From: Bacteroidota bacterium
GTDB taxonomy: Bacteria; Bacteroidota; Bacteroidia; Bacteroidales; GCA-2748055
Length of the DNA: 16,837 nucleotides
Assembly (NCBI GenBank): GCA_030642565.1
Contig: DAOWNM010000015.1
Location: forward strand, 1 to 16,837
Direction of reading: 5' to 3'
Position 1 is the stretch's first letter. The number at the start of each line of letters is the position of its first letter. Below are positions 7,756 through 16,400 of the stretch, piece by piece. A program made the position numbers and the translations under genes. Below the pieces are notes generated by a model, which did not search any database, had not been told where the DNA came from, and worked only from the letters and a program-made list of their open reading frames with translations.

Positions 7756-8961
7756 CTATTTCATTAGATCACCAGTTCCATTCACGTCAAACCAGATCCG
7801 CTGCTGGTTTCCCATTATCCGTGTAAAACCATTAACCTCTTCAGCACTCCATGCTTTGTTCATCTCCCCGTATGTGGCAAAGGAGGCATTCATCAGGTCG
7901 TATGGGCTCTCCACCCCTGTCACTGAAAAACTGTATGGGCGGAGCCTGAGGCTAACCTCTCCGGATACATTTTTTTGGGACGATTCCAGGAACGACTCCA
8001 GGTCGCGCATCACCGGCTCCAAATATTGCGCCTCATGTACAAACATGCCGTACCACTGTCCAATCTGCTCCTTCCAGTGTAGCTGCCACCGGGTAAGCAC
8101 ATGCTTTTCCAGTGCCAGGTGTGCATCAATAATCATCCGTGCAGCAGCAGCCTCGAATCCCACCCGGCCTTTGATCCCGATGATGGTATCACCCACATGT
8201 ACATCCCGTCCAACACCCCAGGGAGCAGCCAGCTTCTCAAGCTCCAGAATAACCATCAGCGGCTCCAGTAGTTGTCCGTTTAGACTTACTGGTTCTCCCT
8301 GGTCAAATCCGATGGTGACTGTTTCTGTACCCGATTTTTCCATAGGAGTGGGATAGGCCTCCGAAGGCAACTCATCCGTGGAAGTTAGTGTCTCCTTACC
8401 ACCCACGCTGGTTCCCCAGATTCCCTGGTTGATGGAGTATTCCAGCTTGGCCCAGTTCATCTCAATCCCTGCCATTTTCAGATATTCAATCTCCTTCTCC
8501 CTGGAAATTTTCAGATCCCTGATGGGGGTTATGATCTCTATCTCGGGAGCCAGTACCTGGATTACCAGATCGAACCGCACCTGGTCATTTCCCGCAGCTG
8601 TGGATCCATGCGCAATATATTTGAAACCGTTTTGCCTGGCATACTCTACCAGCGCAATGGCCTGAAAGGTACGCTCGGAACTCACCGAAAGGGGATAACT
8701 CCTGTTTCTGAGTGCATTTCCAAAAATCATATACCGGATACAACGGTAATAATAATCGGCTGTCACATCCAGTACCTGGTGAGTGGCGGTCCCAAGTTTT
8801 TTTGCATGTGAAGCAATATGATCCAACTCCTCTGCAGGAAAACCACCGGTATTTACAATGGCCGAATGTACTTCCATATCTTTTTCCCTCGCGAGGTGGA
8901 CCGCGCAGAATGTGGTATCCAGTCCGCCACTAAAGGCCAGTAATACTTTTTGCTTCTCCAT
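7756..8961 (-). CDS. argG: Argininosuccinate synthase
   Basis: ArgG condenses citrulline and aspartate using ATP to give argininosuccinate, the next-to-last arginine step. The 401 residues match the usual length. The N-type ATP pyrophosphatase P-loop is 'AFSGGLDT' (9-16). 'AHGSTAAGNDQVRFD' (117-131) is the aspartate/citrulline-binding segment, with Ser-Thr-Ala-Ala where many homologues have Cys-Thr-Gly-Lys. 'ISREKEIEYL' (152-161) and 'YSINQGIWGTSVGGKET' (175-191) follow. 11 bases separate it from the GNAT gene upstream, and its TAG touches the possible early starts of proC, so it is cotranscribed. Confidence 0.96.
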   Translation of the reverse strand: MEKQKVLLAFSGGLDTTFCAVHLAREKDMEVHSAIVNTGGFPAEELDHIASHAKKLGTATHQVLDVTADYYYRCIRYMIFGNALRNRSYPLSVSSERTFQAIALVEYARQNGFKYIAHGSTAAGNDQVRFDLVIQVLAPEIEIITPIRDLKISREKEIEYLKMAGIEMNWAKLEYSINQGIWGTSVGGKETLTSTDELPSEAYPTPMEKSGTETVTIGFDQGEPVSLNGQLLEPLMVILELEKLAAPWGVGRDVHVGDTIIGIKGRVGFEAAAARMIIDAHLALEKHVLTRWQLHWKEQIGQWYGMFVHEAQYLEPVMRDLESFLESSQKNVSGEVSLRLRPYSFSVTGVESPYDLMNASFATYGEMNKAWSAEEVNGFTRIMGNQQRIWFDVNGTGDLMK

Positions 8962-8972
8962 AATGCTAATGA

Positions 8973-9572
8973 TCAGGTATGATTGATTTTTACTTTAATA
9001 CCGGAGGCTTGAGCCTCTCCGTTCACTCGCTTCCTCTCTGCCGGATCCATGATCATGGCCGTGCAAAGGCAGTCTTCTCGCTTTGTTCTCACCAGGATAT
9101 CATAGTAAGGACAGGTTTCACACCCTTTCCAGAACTGGTCATCATCTGTAAGTTCGGAGAAGGTAACCGGTTTATAACCCAGCCCGTTGTTGATTTTCAT
9201 CACCGCCAGACTGGTGGTCAGGCCAAAAAGCCGGGCCCCCGGGAAAAGCAGCGCCGATAGTTCAAGCGCCCGCTTCTTGATCTCACGGGCCAGCCCGACC
9301 CCCCTGAACTCAGAGGAGACAATCAGTCCACTGTTAGCCACATATTTATTGTGACCCCACGATTCAATGTAGCAGAAACCTGCCCACTTGCCATCACCGT
9401 TCAGGGCAATCACAGCTTTTCCCTCCTCAATTCTCTTTAATATGTATGCTCTGCTTCTGACCGCAATCCCGGTCCCCTTCTGAAGGGATGCCTGATATAA
9501 CGCGTTCTCGATTTCAGGCACATAATCGAGGTGTGCCTCCGACGCTATGGTGATCTCTATATCCTGTACCAT
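8973..9572 (-). CDS. GNAT-fold N-acyltransferase, probable glutamate N-acylating first step of arginine synthesis
   Basis: The 199-residue protein has a GNAT fold: the acyl-CoA pyrophosphate loop is 'SSEFRGVGLAREI' (86-98, R90-G91-V92-G93), followed by a beta-alpha unit ending 'KINNGLGYKPV'. Its place between argR and argG suggests it makes N-acylglutamate, doing the job of ArgA without the amino-acid-kinase domain. Whether the donor is acetyl-CoA or succinyl-CoA cannot be read from sequence; the succinylornithine pathway known in Bacteroides keeps both open. Unusual is a C-terminal extension with four cysteines, C151-x2-C154 in 'GCETCPYYD' and C168-x-C170 in 'EDCLCTAM', which could bind metal or form a redox switch. 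The start overlaps the argR stop by one base (TAATG at 9574-9570). Function is inferred from context; the fold is clear. Confidence 0.8.
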   Translation of the reverse strand: MVQDIEITIASEAHLDYVPEIENALYQASLQKGTGIAVRSRAYILKRIEEGKAVIALNGDGKWAGFCYIESWGHNKYVANSGLIVSSEFRGVGLAREIKKRALELSALLFPGARLFGLTTSLAVMKINNGLGYKPVTFSELTDDDQFWKGCETCPYYDILVRTKREDCLCTAMIMDPAERKRVNGEAQASGIKVKINHT

Positions 9573-10048
9573 TATTCGCTATTTTTTGCCAGACCCGGTA
9601 TCCTTAGTTTTAATAGATTCGCCAGATCGGACTGTGATACTCCATCACGTGGAATCAGCAAGATGGTATCATCCCCGGCTATGGTTCCGGCTATTTCGTA
9701 AGCATCCAGATTGTCGAGGGTATATGCAATACTGCTGGCATGACCCGGCAGGGTTTTCAGGATGGCCATTCCCTGGGAAAAATCAAGTGAAATCAAGCCA
9801 GTGAGTCCCTGACCCGACAGCTCTGCTTCCTCCACTACCTTCTCCTTATCGGGCAGGATATATACATACCCTGTCTGATTGTCAGGCATCTTGGCCACCT
9901 TCAGATACTTCAGGTCCCTGGAGAGTGTAGCCTGGGTCATTTCATATCCCTGCTTCTCCAGGATCTTTAATAACTCTTCCTGACTGGAAATATTCCGGTT
10001 GCCGATTAGCCGGCGGATCTCCATTAAACGCTCATTCCTGTTTTTCAT
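9572..10048 (-). CDS. argR: Arginine repressor
   Basis: ArgR is an arginine-responsive hexameric transcription regulator that represses arginine biosynthesis genes. The 158 residues are typical. The N-terminal winged helix-turn-helix has the family motif 'TQATLSRDL' (38-46). The C-terminal oligomerisation and arginine-binding domain has 'GTIAGDDTILLIPRDG' (121-136), whose Asp-Asp pair contacts arginine in characterised homologues. It is the first gene of the arg/pro operon, and two ARG-box-like repeats begin 8 bases upstream of its ATG, so autorepression of the whole operon is likely. It is divergent from carB, with a 125-base gap. Confidence 0.95.
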   Translation of the reverse strand: MKNRNERLMEIRRLIGNRNISSQEELLKILEKQGYEMTQATLSRDLKYLKVAKMPDNQTGYVYILPDKEKVVEEAELSGQGLTGLISLDFSQGMAILKTLPGHASSIAYTLDNLDAYEIAGTIAGDDTILLIPRDGVSQSDLANLLKLRIPGLAKNSE

Positions 10049-10056
10049 GTCAGTTC

Positions 10057-10075
10057 ATGCATATTTATACATTTA
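10057..10075. promoter_or_regulatory. ARG box 1 (putative ArgR operator)
   Basis: The 19-mer ATGCATATTTATACATTTA is the first of two repeats that differ at one base. Its first 16 bases form an imperfect palindrome (12 of 16 positions match the reverse complement), of the same general design as the 18-bp WNTGAATWWWWATTCANW ARG box of E. coli. It lies 8 bases upstream of the argR ATG, near the expected transcription start of that gene. Confidence 0.65.
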
Positions 10076-10077
10076 AA

Positions 10078-10096
10078 ATGCAAATTTATACATTTA
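10078..10096. promoter_or_regulatory. ARG box 2 (putative ArgR operator)
   Basis: The 19-mer ATGCAAATTTATACATTTA matches box 1 at 18 of 19 positions and starts exactly 21 bp after it. That is two helical turns and the same centre-to-centre spacing (18-bp box plus 3 bp) as tandem ARG boxes in E. coli, where both boxes face one ArgR hexamer. It overlaps the putative -7 element of argR and lies 77 bases upstream of the carB ATG, so it could control both directions. Confidence 0.65.
10081..10088 (-). promoter_or_regulatory. Putative Bacteroidetes -7 promoter element of argR
   Basis: On the minus strand TAAATTTG is an exact match to the Bacteroidetes TAnnTTTG -7 consensus. A transcript from it would start near 10074 and give a leader of about 26 bases before argR. 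A TTTG at 10103-10100 is too close (11 bases) to be a normal -33 element and nothing better lies at the usual distance, so the promoter may be weak or activator-dependent. It sits inside ARG box 2, where ArgR binding would block it. Confidence 0.45.
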
Positions 10097-10173
10097 TTCC
10101 AAACATATGCCATTCTCTCGGCTTTTTTTTATATTTTTACCTCCCGCAAAAAACAGTCAATTAGCCAATTCCC

Positions 10174-13100
10174 ATGAAAGAGTCAATCAATAAAGTGGTT
10201 ATCCTTGGATCAGGAGCATTGAAAATCGGAGAAGCCGGTGAATTCGATTATTCAGGATCCCAGGCCCTGAAGGCTTTGCGGGAAGAGGGTGTGTTTACAG
10301 TGCTTATAAATCCCAATATTGCTACGGTACAAACCTCCGAAGATGTGGCCAATAAAATCTATTTCCTGCCGATCACACCCTACTTTGTTGAGAAGGTCAT
10401 CGAAAAAGAGAAGCCTGATGGCATTTTACTGGCTTTTGGCGGACAGACCGCGTTAAACTGCGGCGTAGCGCTCTACAAAGATGGAACTCTGGAAAAATAC
10501 AATGTAAAGGTGCTGGGGACACCTGTTCAGGCAATCATAGATACCGAAGACCGGGAACTTTTCGTGAAAAAACTGTATGAAATCAATGTCAAGACAGCCC
10601 GAAGTATTGCAGTCACTTCGGAAGAGGATGCCTATAAAGCAGCCGAAGATCTTGGCTATCCCATTATCATTCGTGCTGCCTATACCCTGGGCGGACAGGG
10701 AAGTGGGTTCTGTTACGACAAGAGTGACCTCCATAAGCTGGCCAGGAAAGCCTTCTCATACTCCCCCCAGATCCTGGTGGAGGAGTCGCTGAAAGGTTGG
10801 AAAGAGGTGGAATACGAGGTGGTTCGTGACCGCTTCGACAACTGCATCACGGTCTGTAATATGGAGAATTTTGACCCCTTGGGGATCCATACCGGTGAGA
10901 GTATTGTTGTAGCGCCTTCACAGACTCTGACCAACAGTGAATACCATAAATTAAGGGAGCTCTCCATTGATATTATCAGGCACATCGGGGTCATTGGTGA
11001 GTGTAATGTTCAATACGCCCTCGATCCCCATTCGGAGGATTACAGGGTAATCGAAGTAAATGCACGTCTTTCCCGCTCCTCTGCCCTGGCCAGTAAGGCC
11101 ACCGGCTACCCACTGGCATTTGTGGCAGCCAAACTTGGATTGGGTTTCGGACTACATCAACTGAGGAACTCCATTACTAAAACCACTTCAGCCTTCTTCG
11201 AACCTGCACTGGATTACATTGTCTGTAAGATTCCACGCTGGGATCTCAATAAGTTCCAGGGGGTCTCCAAATTGATCGATTCAAGTATGAAATCGGTAGG
11301 TGAGGTGATGGCCATCGGACGCACCTTTGAGGAGTCAATCCAGAAAGGAATCCGGATGATCGGGCAGGGCATGCACGGATTTGTGGGCAATCATGAGATG
11401 GAGATTGAAGACATAGACAATGAACTCTCTCAGCCCACCGATATGCGGATCCTGGTGATTGAAAAAGCTTTTAGTGAGGGATACTCCATCAACAAGATCC
11501 ATGATCTGACAAAGATTGACAAATGGTTCCTGGTAAAGCTTAAGAATATCTATGATCTGAAGGAGGAGCTGGAGACGGTTCCGGCACTGGAACAGCTGGC
11601 AGATGAACTGCTGCTTCGCTCTAAAAAGGCAGGATTTAGTGATTTCCAGGTAGCACGCCTGGTTATGAAGGGAGATGTATCGGCCGATCTACTGGTCGTT
11701 CGTGAACACCGAAAGAAGCGAAACATCCTCCCAAGGGTGAAGCAGATCGATACGCTGGCAGCAGAATATCCCGCCCAGACCAACTACCTCTACCTGACCT
11801 ACAGCGGAAGTGAACACGATATCGATTTTATGACCGACCAGCGTTCGGTGGTAGTGTTGGGGTCAGGAGCCTACCGTATCGGCTCCAGTGTTGAATTTGA
11901 CTGGTGCAGCGTAAATGCACTGAAAACAGTGAACGATGAGGGATATCGTTCCATCATGATTAACTATAACCCGGAGACTGTATCGACCGACTACGATGTT
12001 TGTGACCGTCTATATTTCGATGAACTCTCCTTTGAACGGGTGATGGATATCTATGACCTGGAGCTACCCAAGGGGGTTATTGTCTCCGTGGGCGGACAGA
12101 TCCCCAATAACCTGGCCATGCGTCTGCATCAACAAAAAGTCCATATCCTGGGTACCTCTCCTGAGAACATCGATCGTGCCGAAAACAGGCACAAGTTCTC
12201 CATGATGCTTGATGAACTGGGCATTGATCAGCCACGCTGGAAGGAGCTCAGCAATATGGATGAGATCTTCTCCTTTGTTGATGAGGTGGGTTTCCCACTC
12301 CTGGTTAGGCCCTCCTATGTGCTTTCCGGTGCGGCCATGAATGTGGTTTCGAACCGCGAGGAGCTTGAGGGTTTCCTGACCCTGGCTGCCAAGGTATCCA
12401 AACAGTACCCGGTGGTGGTCTCCGAATTTATCGTACAGGCCAAAGAGATTGAGATTGATGCCGTGGCTCGTGAAGGAGAACTCTTCTCCTATGCCATCTC
12501 AGAGCACGTAGAGTTTGCAGGTGTTCACTCGGGTGATGCTACCATAATTTTCCCGCCTCAAAAGATCTATTTTGAGACGGTAAGAAGGATCAAAAAGATT
12601 GCCAGACAACTGGCCGAGGCCCTGGAAATTTCGGGACCGTTTAATATGCAGTTCCTGGCCAAGGACAATGATATTAAGGTGATCGAATGCAACCTCAGAG
12701 CTTCACGAAGCATGCCCTTTGTCTCCAAGGTTTTAAAAACAAACCTGATCGATCAGTCCACCAAGATCATGCTGAAGGTCCCCGTAGAGAAACCGCATAA
12801 ATCGATCTTTGACCTGGACTATATTGGCTGCAAGGCGCCTCAATTCTCATTCTCCAGGCTGCAAAAGGCAGACCCGGTGCTGGGGGTGGATATGTCCTCC
12901 ACTGGCGAGGTGGGATGCATAGGCGACAACTATTATGAAGCGATCCTGAAAGCAATGATGTCGGTGGGATATACCATTCCTGAAAAGAACATCCTGCTCT
13001 CCACTGGAGACATGCGTTCCAAAGTGGAACTGGTTAATTCATGCAAAATGCTCATCGAGAGAGGATATAATCTATTCGCCACCCATGGCACCCATGAATT

Positions 13101-13383
13101 TCTGAAACTGAATGGTATTGACTCCATCGACCTGGCCTGGCCCGATGAGGATTTGAAACCCAACGTGCTGGATTACCTGGAAGCAAAGAAAATCGACCTG
13201 GTGGTCAACATCCCCAAGGACCTTTCATCACATGAGCTCTCAAACGACTACAGCATCCGGCGCGGGGCAGTGGATTTCAATATTCCGTTGCTGACCAATG
13301 CCCGCCTGGCATCGGCCTTTATTTATGCTATTTGTAAAATGGAGTTGGATGATATCTCCATAAAGAGCTGGGACGAGTATTAG
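10174..13383 (+). CDS. carB: Carbamoyl-phosphate synthase large subunit, eukaryotic-like type
   Basis: CarB makes carbamoyl phosphate from bicarbonate, ammonia (from CarA) and two ATP. The 1069 residues are the full length. The first carboxyphosphate half (about 1-400) has 'GSGALKIGEAGEFDYSG', 'GECNVQYAL' (275-283) and Glu294/Asn296 in 'VIEVNARLSRSSALAS'. A linker domain follows (about 400-550). The second carbamate-kinase half (about 550-930) has 'GSSVEFDWCSVNAL' and Glu838/Asn840 in 'VIECNLRASRS'. The last ~130 residues (from about 940) are an MGS-like regulatory domain. Many segments match human CAD/CPS1 as I remember them and differ from E. coli CarB. In the regulatory domain Thr970, Thr973, Trp989 and Asn1012 fall where human CPS1 binds N-acetylglutamate. 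The start at 10174 lacks a Shine-Dalgarno sequence. It is divergent from argR, with tandem ARG boxes in the gap, so arginine control is likely. Confidence 0.97.
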   Translation: MKESINKVVILGSGALKIGEAGEFDYSGSQALKALREEGVFTVLINPNIATVQTSEDVANKIYFLPITPYFVEKVIEKEKPDGILLAFGGQTALNCGVALYKDGTLEKYNVKVLGTPVQAIIDTEDRELFVKKLYEINVKTARSIAVTSEEDAYKAAEDLGYPIIIRAAYTLGGQGSGFCYDKSDLHKLARKAFSYSPQILVEESLKGWKEVEYEVVRDRFDNCITVCNMENFDPLGIHTGESIVVAPSQTLTNSEYHKLRELSIDIIRHIGVIGECNVQYALDPHSEDYRVIEVNARLSRSSALASKATGYPLAFVAAKLGLGFGLHQLRNSITKTTSAFFEPALDYIVCKIPRWDLNKFQGVSKLIDSSMKSVGEVMAIGRTFEESIQKGIRMIGQGMHGFVGNHEMEIEDIDNELSQPTDMRILVIEKAFSEGYSINKIHDLTKIDKWFLVKLKNIYDLKEELETVPALEQLADELLLRSKKAGFSDFQVARLVMKGDVSADLLVVREHRKKRNILPRVKQIDTLAAEYPAQTNYLYLTYSGSEHDIDFMTDQRSVVVLGSGAYRIGSSVEFDWCSVNALKTVNDEGYRSIMINYNPETVSTDYDVCDRLYFDELSFERVMDIYDLELPKGVIVSVGGQIPNNLAMRLHQQKVHILGTSPENIDRAENRHKFSMMLDELGIDQPRWKELSNMDEIFSFVDEVGFPLLVRPSYVLSGAAMNVVSNREELEGFLTLAAKVSKQYPVVVSEFIVQAKEIEIDAVAREGELFSYAISEHVEFAGVHSGDATIIFPPQKIYFETVRRIKKIARQLAEALEISGPFNMQFLAKDNDIKVIECNLRASRSMPFVSKVLKTNLIDQSTKIMLKVPVEKPHKSIFDLDYIGCKAPQFSFSRLQKADPVLGVDMSSTGEVGCIGDNYYEAILKAMMSVGYTIPEKNILLSTGDMRSKVELVNSCKMLIERGYNLFATHGTHEFLKLNGIDSIDLAWPDEDLKPNVLDYLEAKKIDLVVNIPKDLSSHELSNDYSIRRGAVDFNIPLLTNARLASAFIYAICKMELDDISIKSWDEY

Positions 13384-13447
13384 GCACGAAGGGATATATG
13401 GCTCGTCGCTTATAAGTAAAGAAGGGGAGGAAAAAAAGATACCGGTC

Positions 13448-16400
13448 CTAACGGGAAATAACTATTCGGTGTACACTCTCCGAACCTCCTGTTCTAACCT
13501 TCACCAGGTAAATTCCCGGTTCCAGATGGGACACATCCATTGAAATAACCTGTCCGGGTTCAACATAGATCCCGGAGCTTAATCTCTCCAATTGGCCCAT
13601 GATATTGACAACCTGAATATCTGTCTCTTCGCCTGTACCCTTCTCCAATCTTATATTGATAAAGCTGGAAGCGGGATTTGGATAAACTGTGACCTGTCGG
13701 TCTTCAGGAACCACAACACTGTTAGATTGATTTGAATAACCTGGAGTTGGAGTCTGATCTGCCCACAAGAGCCCTCCATCAGTAAGCCTGGAATAAGAGC
13801 TTCCCGGAGAGAGGTTTCCAAATAACACATAATCAAGCCTTACTGTATCCAAACCAACCAGTTGTACCAGGCTCAGTTCCTTACCATTGGCACTGATCCG
13901 GAAGTCCAGGTGCAGAACCCCCTGATCTGGAGTGCCATCGGCAAAAAGCACTTTATAGCCCCCGGCTTGAATATGAGTACTGTCAGGTTCATTTTGTCTG
14001 ACACGCATCAATGTTGGATCATCCAGATCATCCGTCAGGAAAAGTCCGCCAAAGTTAACTTTACTATCACTGCCGTTATAAAGTTCAATCCAATCATCAT
14101 ATTCTCCAAACTCATCCATATACTCATTTTGCTCTGCTCCGGACAGCTCATTCATATAGAGATCTGTAATCCTGGATGGTATATTTGTATATCCCGGCGT
14201 TCCATACCTCTTGTAGCCCGTTCTCCAGTTTTTGCCCTCTTCCATAGACAAAGAGGTATCGATTAGCGCCACAGATAGTCGGATCTTGTCGTTGGAATCC
14301 GGCCAGTTCAAATCTTCATCATACACAATTGATTTCACTGGGGTATACCCGTTGTTAAACAACGAAATAATATCCCTGGAACTGCCCAATGTGAAATCAA
14401 AATTCCCGATTAATGCCTGACCTGAATCGAAAAATGATCTGAAATTGTTGGTATCCTTGCATACAACAAGATAACTTTCACCCTCTATTCTGGTTTCCTC
14501 CGGAATCCTGAAGTAATTACTGCTACCATCCTTTATAAACCATCCGGAAATATCAATGCCGGCTGCACCTTTGTTATAGATCTCTATCCAATCCAGGGGA
14601 TCCGATTCTGAATCATGGCTGTAGTACTCATTGATAATCAAATCTTCATCAATAACTGGCCAGTTCGTCACAAAATATGCACCCATGTCGGCCCGTGAAC
14701 CATCGCTGTCCAGAGGAGAATCGGGGCTCCCTCCATCGATACAGGGAGATGAAGAGCGCAATTGGAAATTGAACTGGTGAGGCGAAGTTAACTCCGGATC
14801 GTCATACAGGTTCCCGGTTCCGGTTAAAACATCGGTATTGGATACTGAATAGTCCACCACTATTTCTCCATCATCTCTTTTTACAATGGAGGAAAATCTA
14901 GAATCTGCTAAGATGGTATTTAATACCCTGACCGAACCCGCACCACTACCCAGGTTTTTCTCATAGCATGATATGCTGATGAAGTTGTTGACCAGGGTGT
15001 TATTGCTCACCTCTGCAAATGATCCAAAATCTTTAACTGCCAAAGCGTTATAGCAATTGTAAATGACATTTTTATATACCTTCATACTTGAGGCCTGACC
15101 AATGGAAATCCCCTTATCACTACAATTGGTAATCAGGTTTTCATAAATCTCTACATTTTGAGTTCCTTCGCCGATATCAATTCCATCGCTGTTTTTTCCA
15201 ATCAGGTTATGAATTTCGTTATACCTGATGATCCCCACTTTCACATCATCATAATCAATGGCATCAGTATCATCCATCCTGTTATCCATAAATACTGAAT
15301 ACTCTACAACAGCTGTATCGGCATGCTTAATATTGATCAGATCACAGGTACCGTCTGACTGAAAACGTCCATTTTTCACCTCAATGTTCCCATACTGGAA
15401 GAATATTGGATTGACGGGTACATTTTCAATGACGACGCTGTTGAGCTTAAGGTCTGCATGATAGGCTGAAATGGCCCCGGTATAGATTTCCGGATCACCT
15501 CCCGTAGTTGCATTTTCAAGTATCAGATGGTTGAACTCTGACACTCCGGTGGAATGATTTAAACAGATTGCACCCCATGCCTCATCGTAAGCATCAATCA
15601 CCACGGGATTATCTTCACTACCATCCATCGTGAGGATCCCATAAACAAAAATATTGCATCCGTCAGGCATCAGGATCCGGACACCCTCTTCCAGAGTAAC
15701 ATGAATGTTGGCCGGAATAATTAAATCCCCTCTGGCCACATAGGGTGATGAAGCATCCGACAATACTGTATCCTTCTGGAATACTTCCCCTAGAATGTTT
15801 ATATTAACGGGGCTGAAAACTGCAGTTATACTTGTATCTGAACCAGGCACAAAAGTGATTGAAGGATCTGATATATCAGAGGCATTGATCCACTCAACAA
15901 ATTCATAACCATTATCCGGAACGGCCATTAACTGAAGAGGGATATCTTTAAAGAACAGTCCTGTTTGTGAATCGTTACAATATGCAAAATCATTAATAAA
16001 AACAGTCCCCCCGTCTGACTCAATCTCAACAGTTACTGTATCATTCAATTGGAAAAAATTCATCATATTCTTCCTGGCAAAATGAGGTCTTCTCATGGCA
16101 AAATCATATAGTACATCACAGTTATTCTGCCACTCTTCCATGGTAGGTATGCCATACGCCTGATGGCCCCATTTAGCTATATGCCGGCCAATTTCAGGTT
16201 CAATCTGTGCTTTCAGACTGTCAGTCAATTGAAGCGCTCTGCCGGTATGAAACACGGTATTAAGTAAAGCACTGAAACGCTGGAGGTAATAGTTCCTCAT
16301 ATTTCCATTCTCCATGATCTTTCGGAAAATAACTGTAACCCACGGCCTGTTATGATAGTATGGTTCTTCCAGCGTATACAAATAGTCATACATGTTTGTC

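Noticed and set aside
7233..7826. 197-codon open frame on the plus strand across proC and the end of argG
   Set aside because: Serine- and proline-rich translation typical of a shadow frame, opposite well-conserved enzymes.
10131..10140. Possible carB -7 element (TATATTTT)
   Set aside because: It lacks the final G of TAnnTTTG and has no TTG-type -33 element at a suitable distance; the stretch is simply T-rich.
13384..13447. Possible terminator between carB and the CotH protein gene
   Set aside because: Only a 4-bp ACGA/TCGT pairing and short palindromes such as ACCGGT were found; no stem followed by a T run for carB, and the T7 on the minus strand has no convincing hairpin before it.
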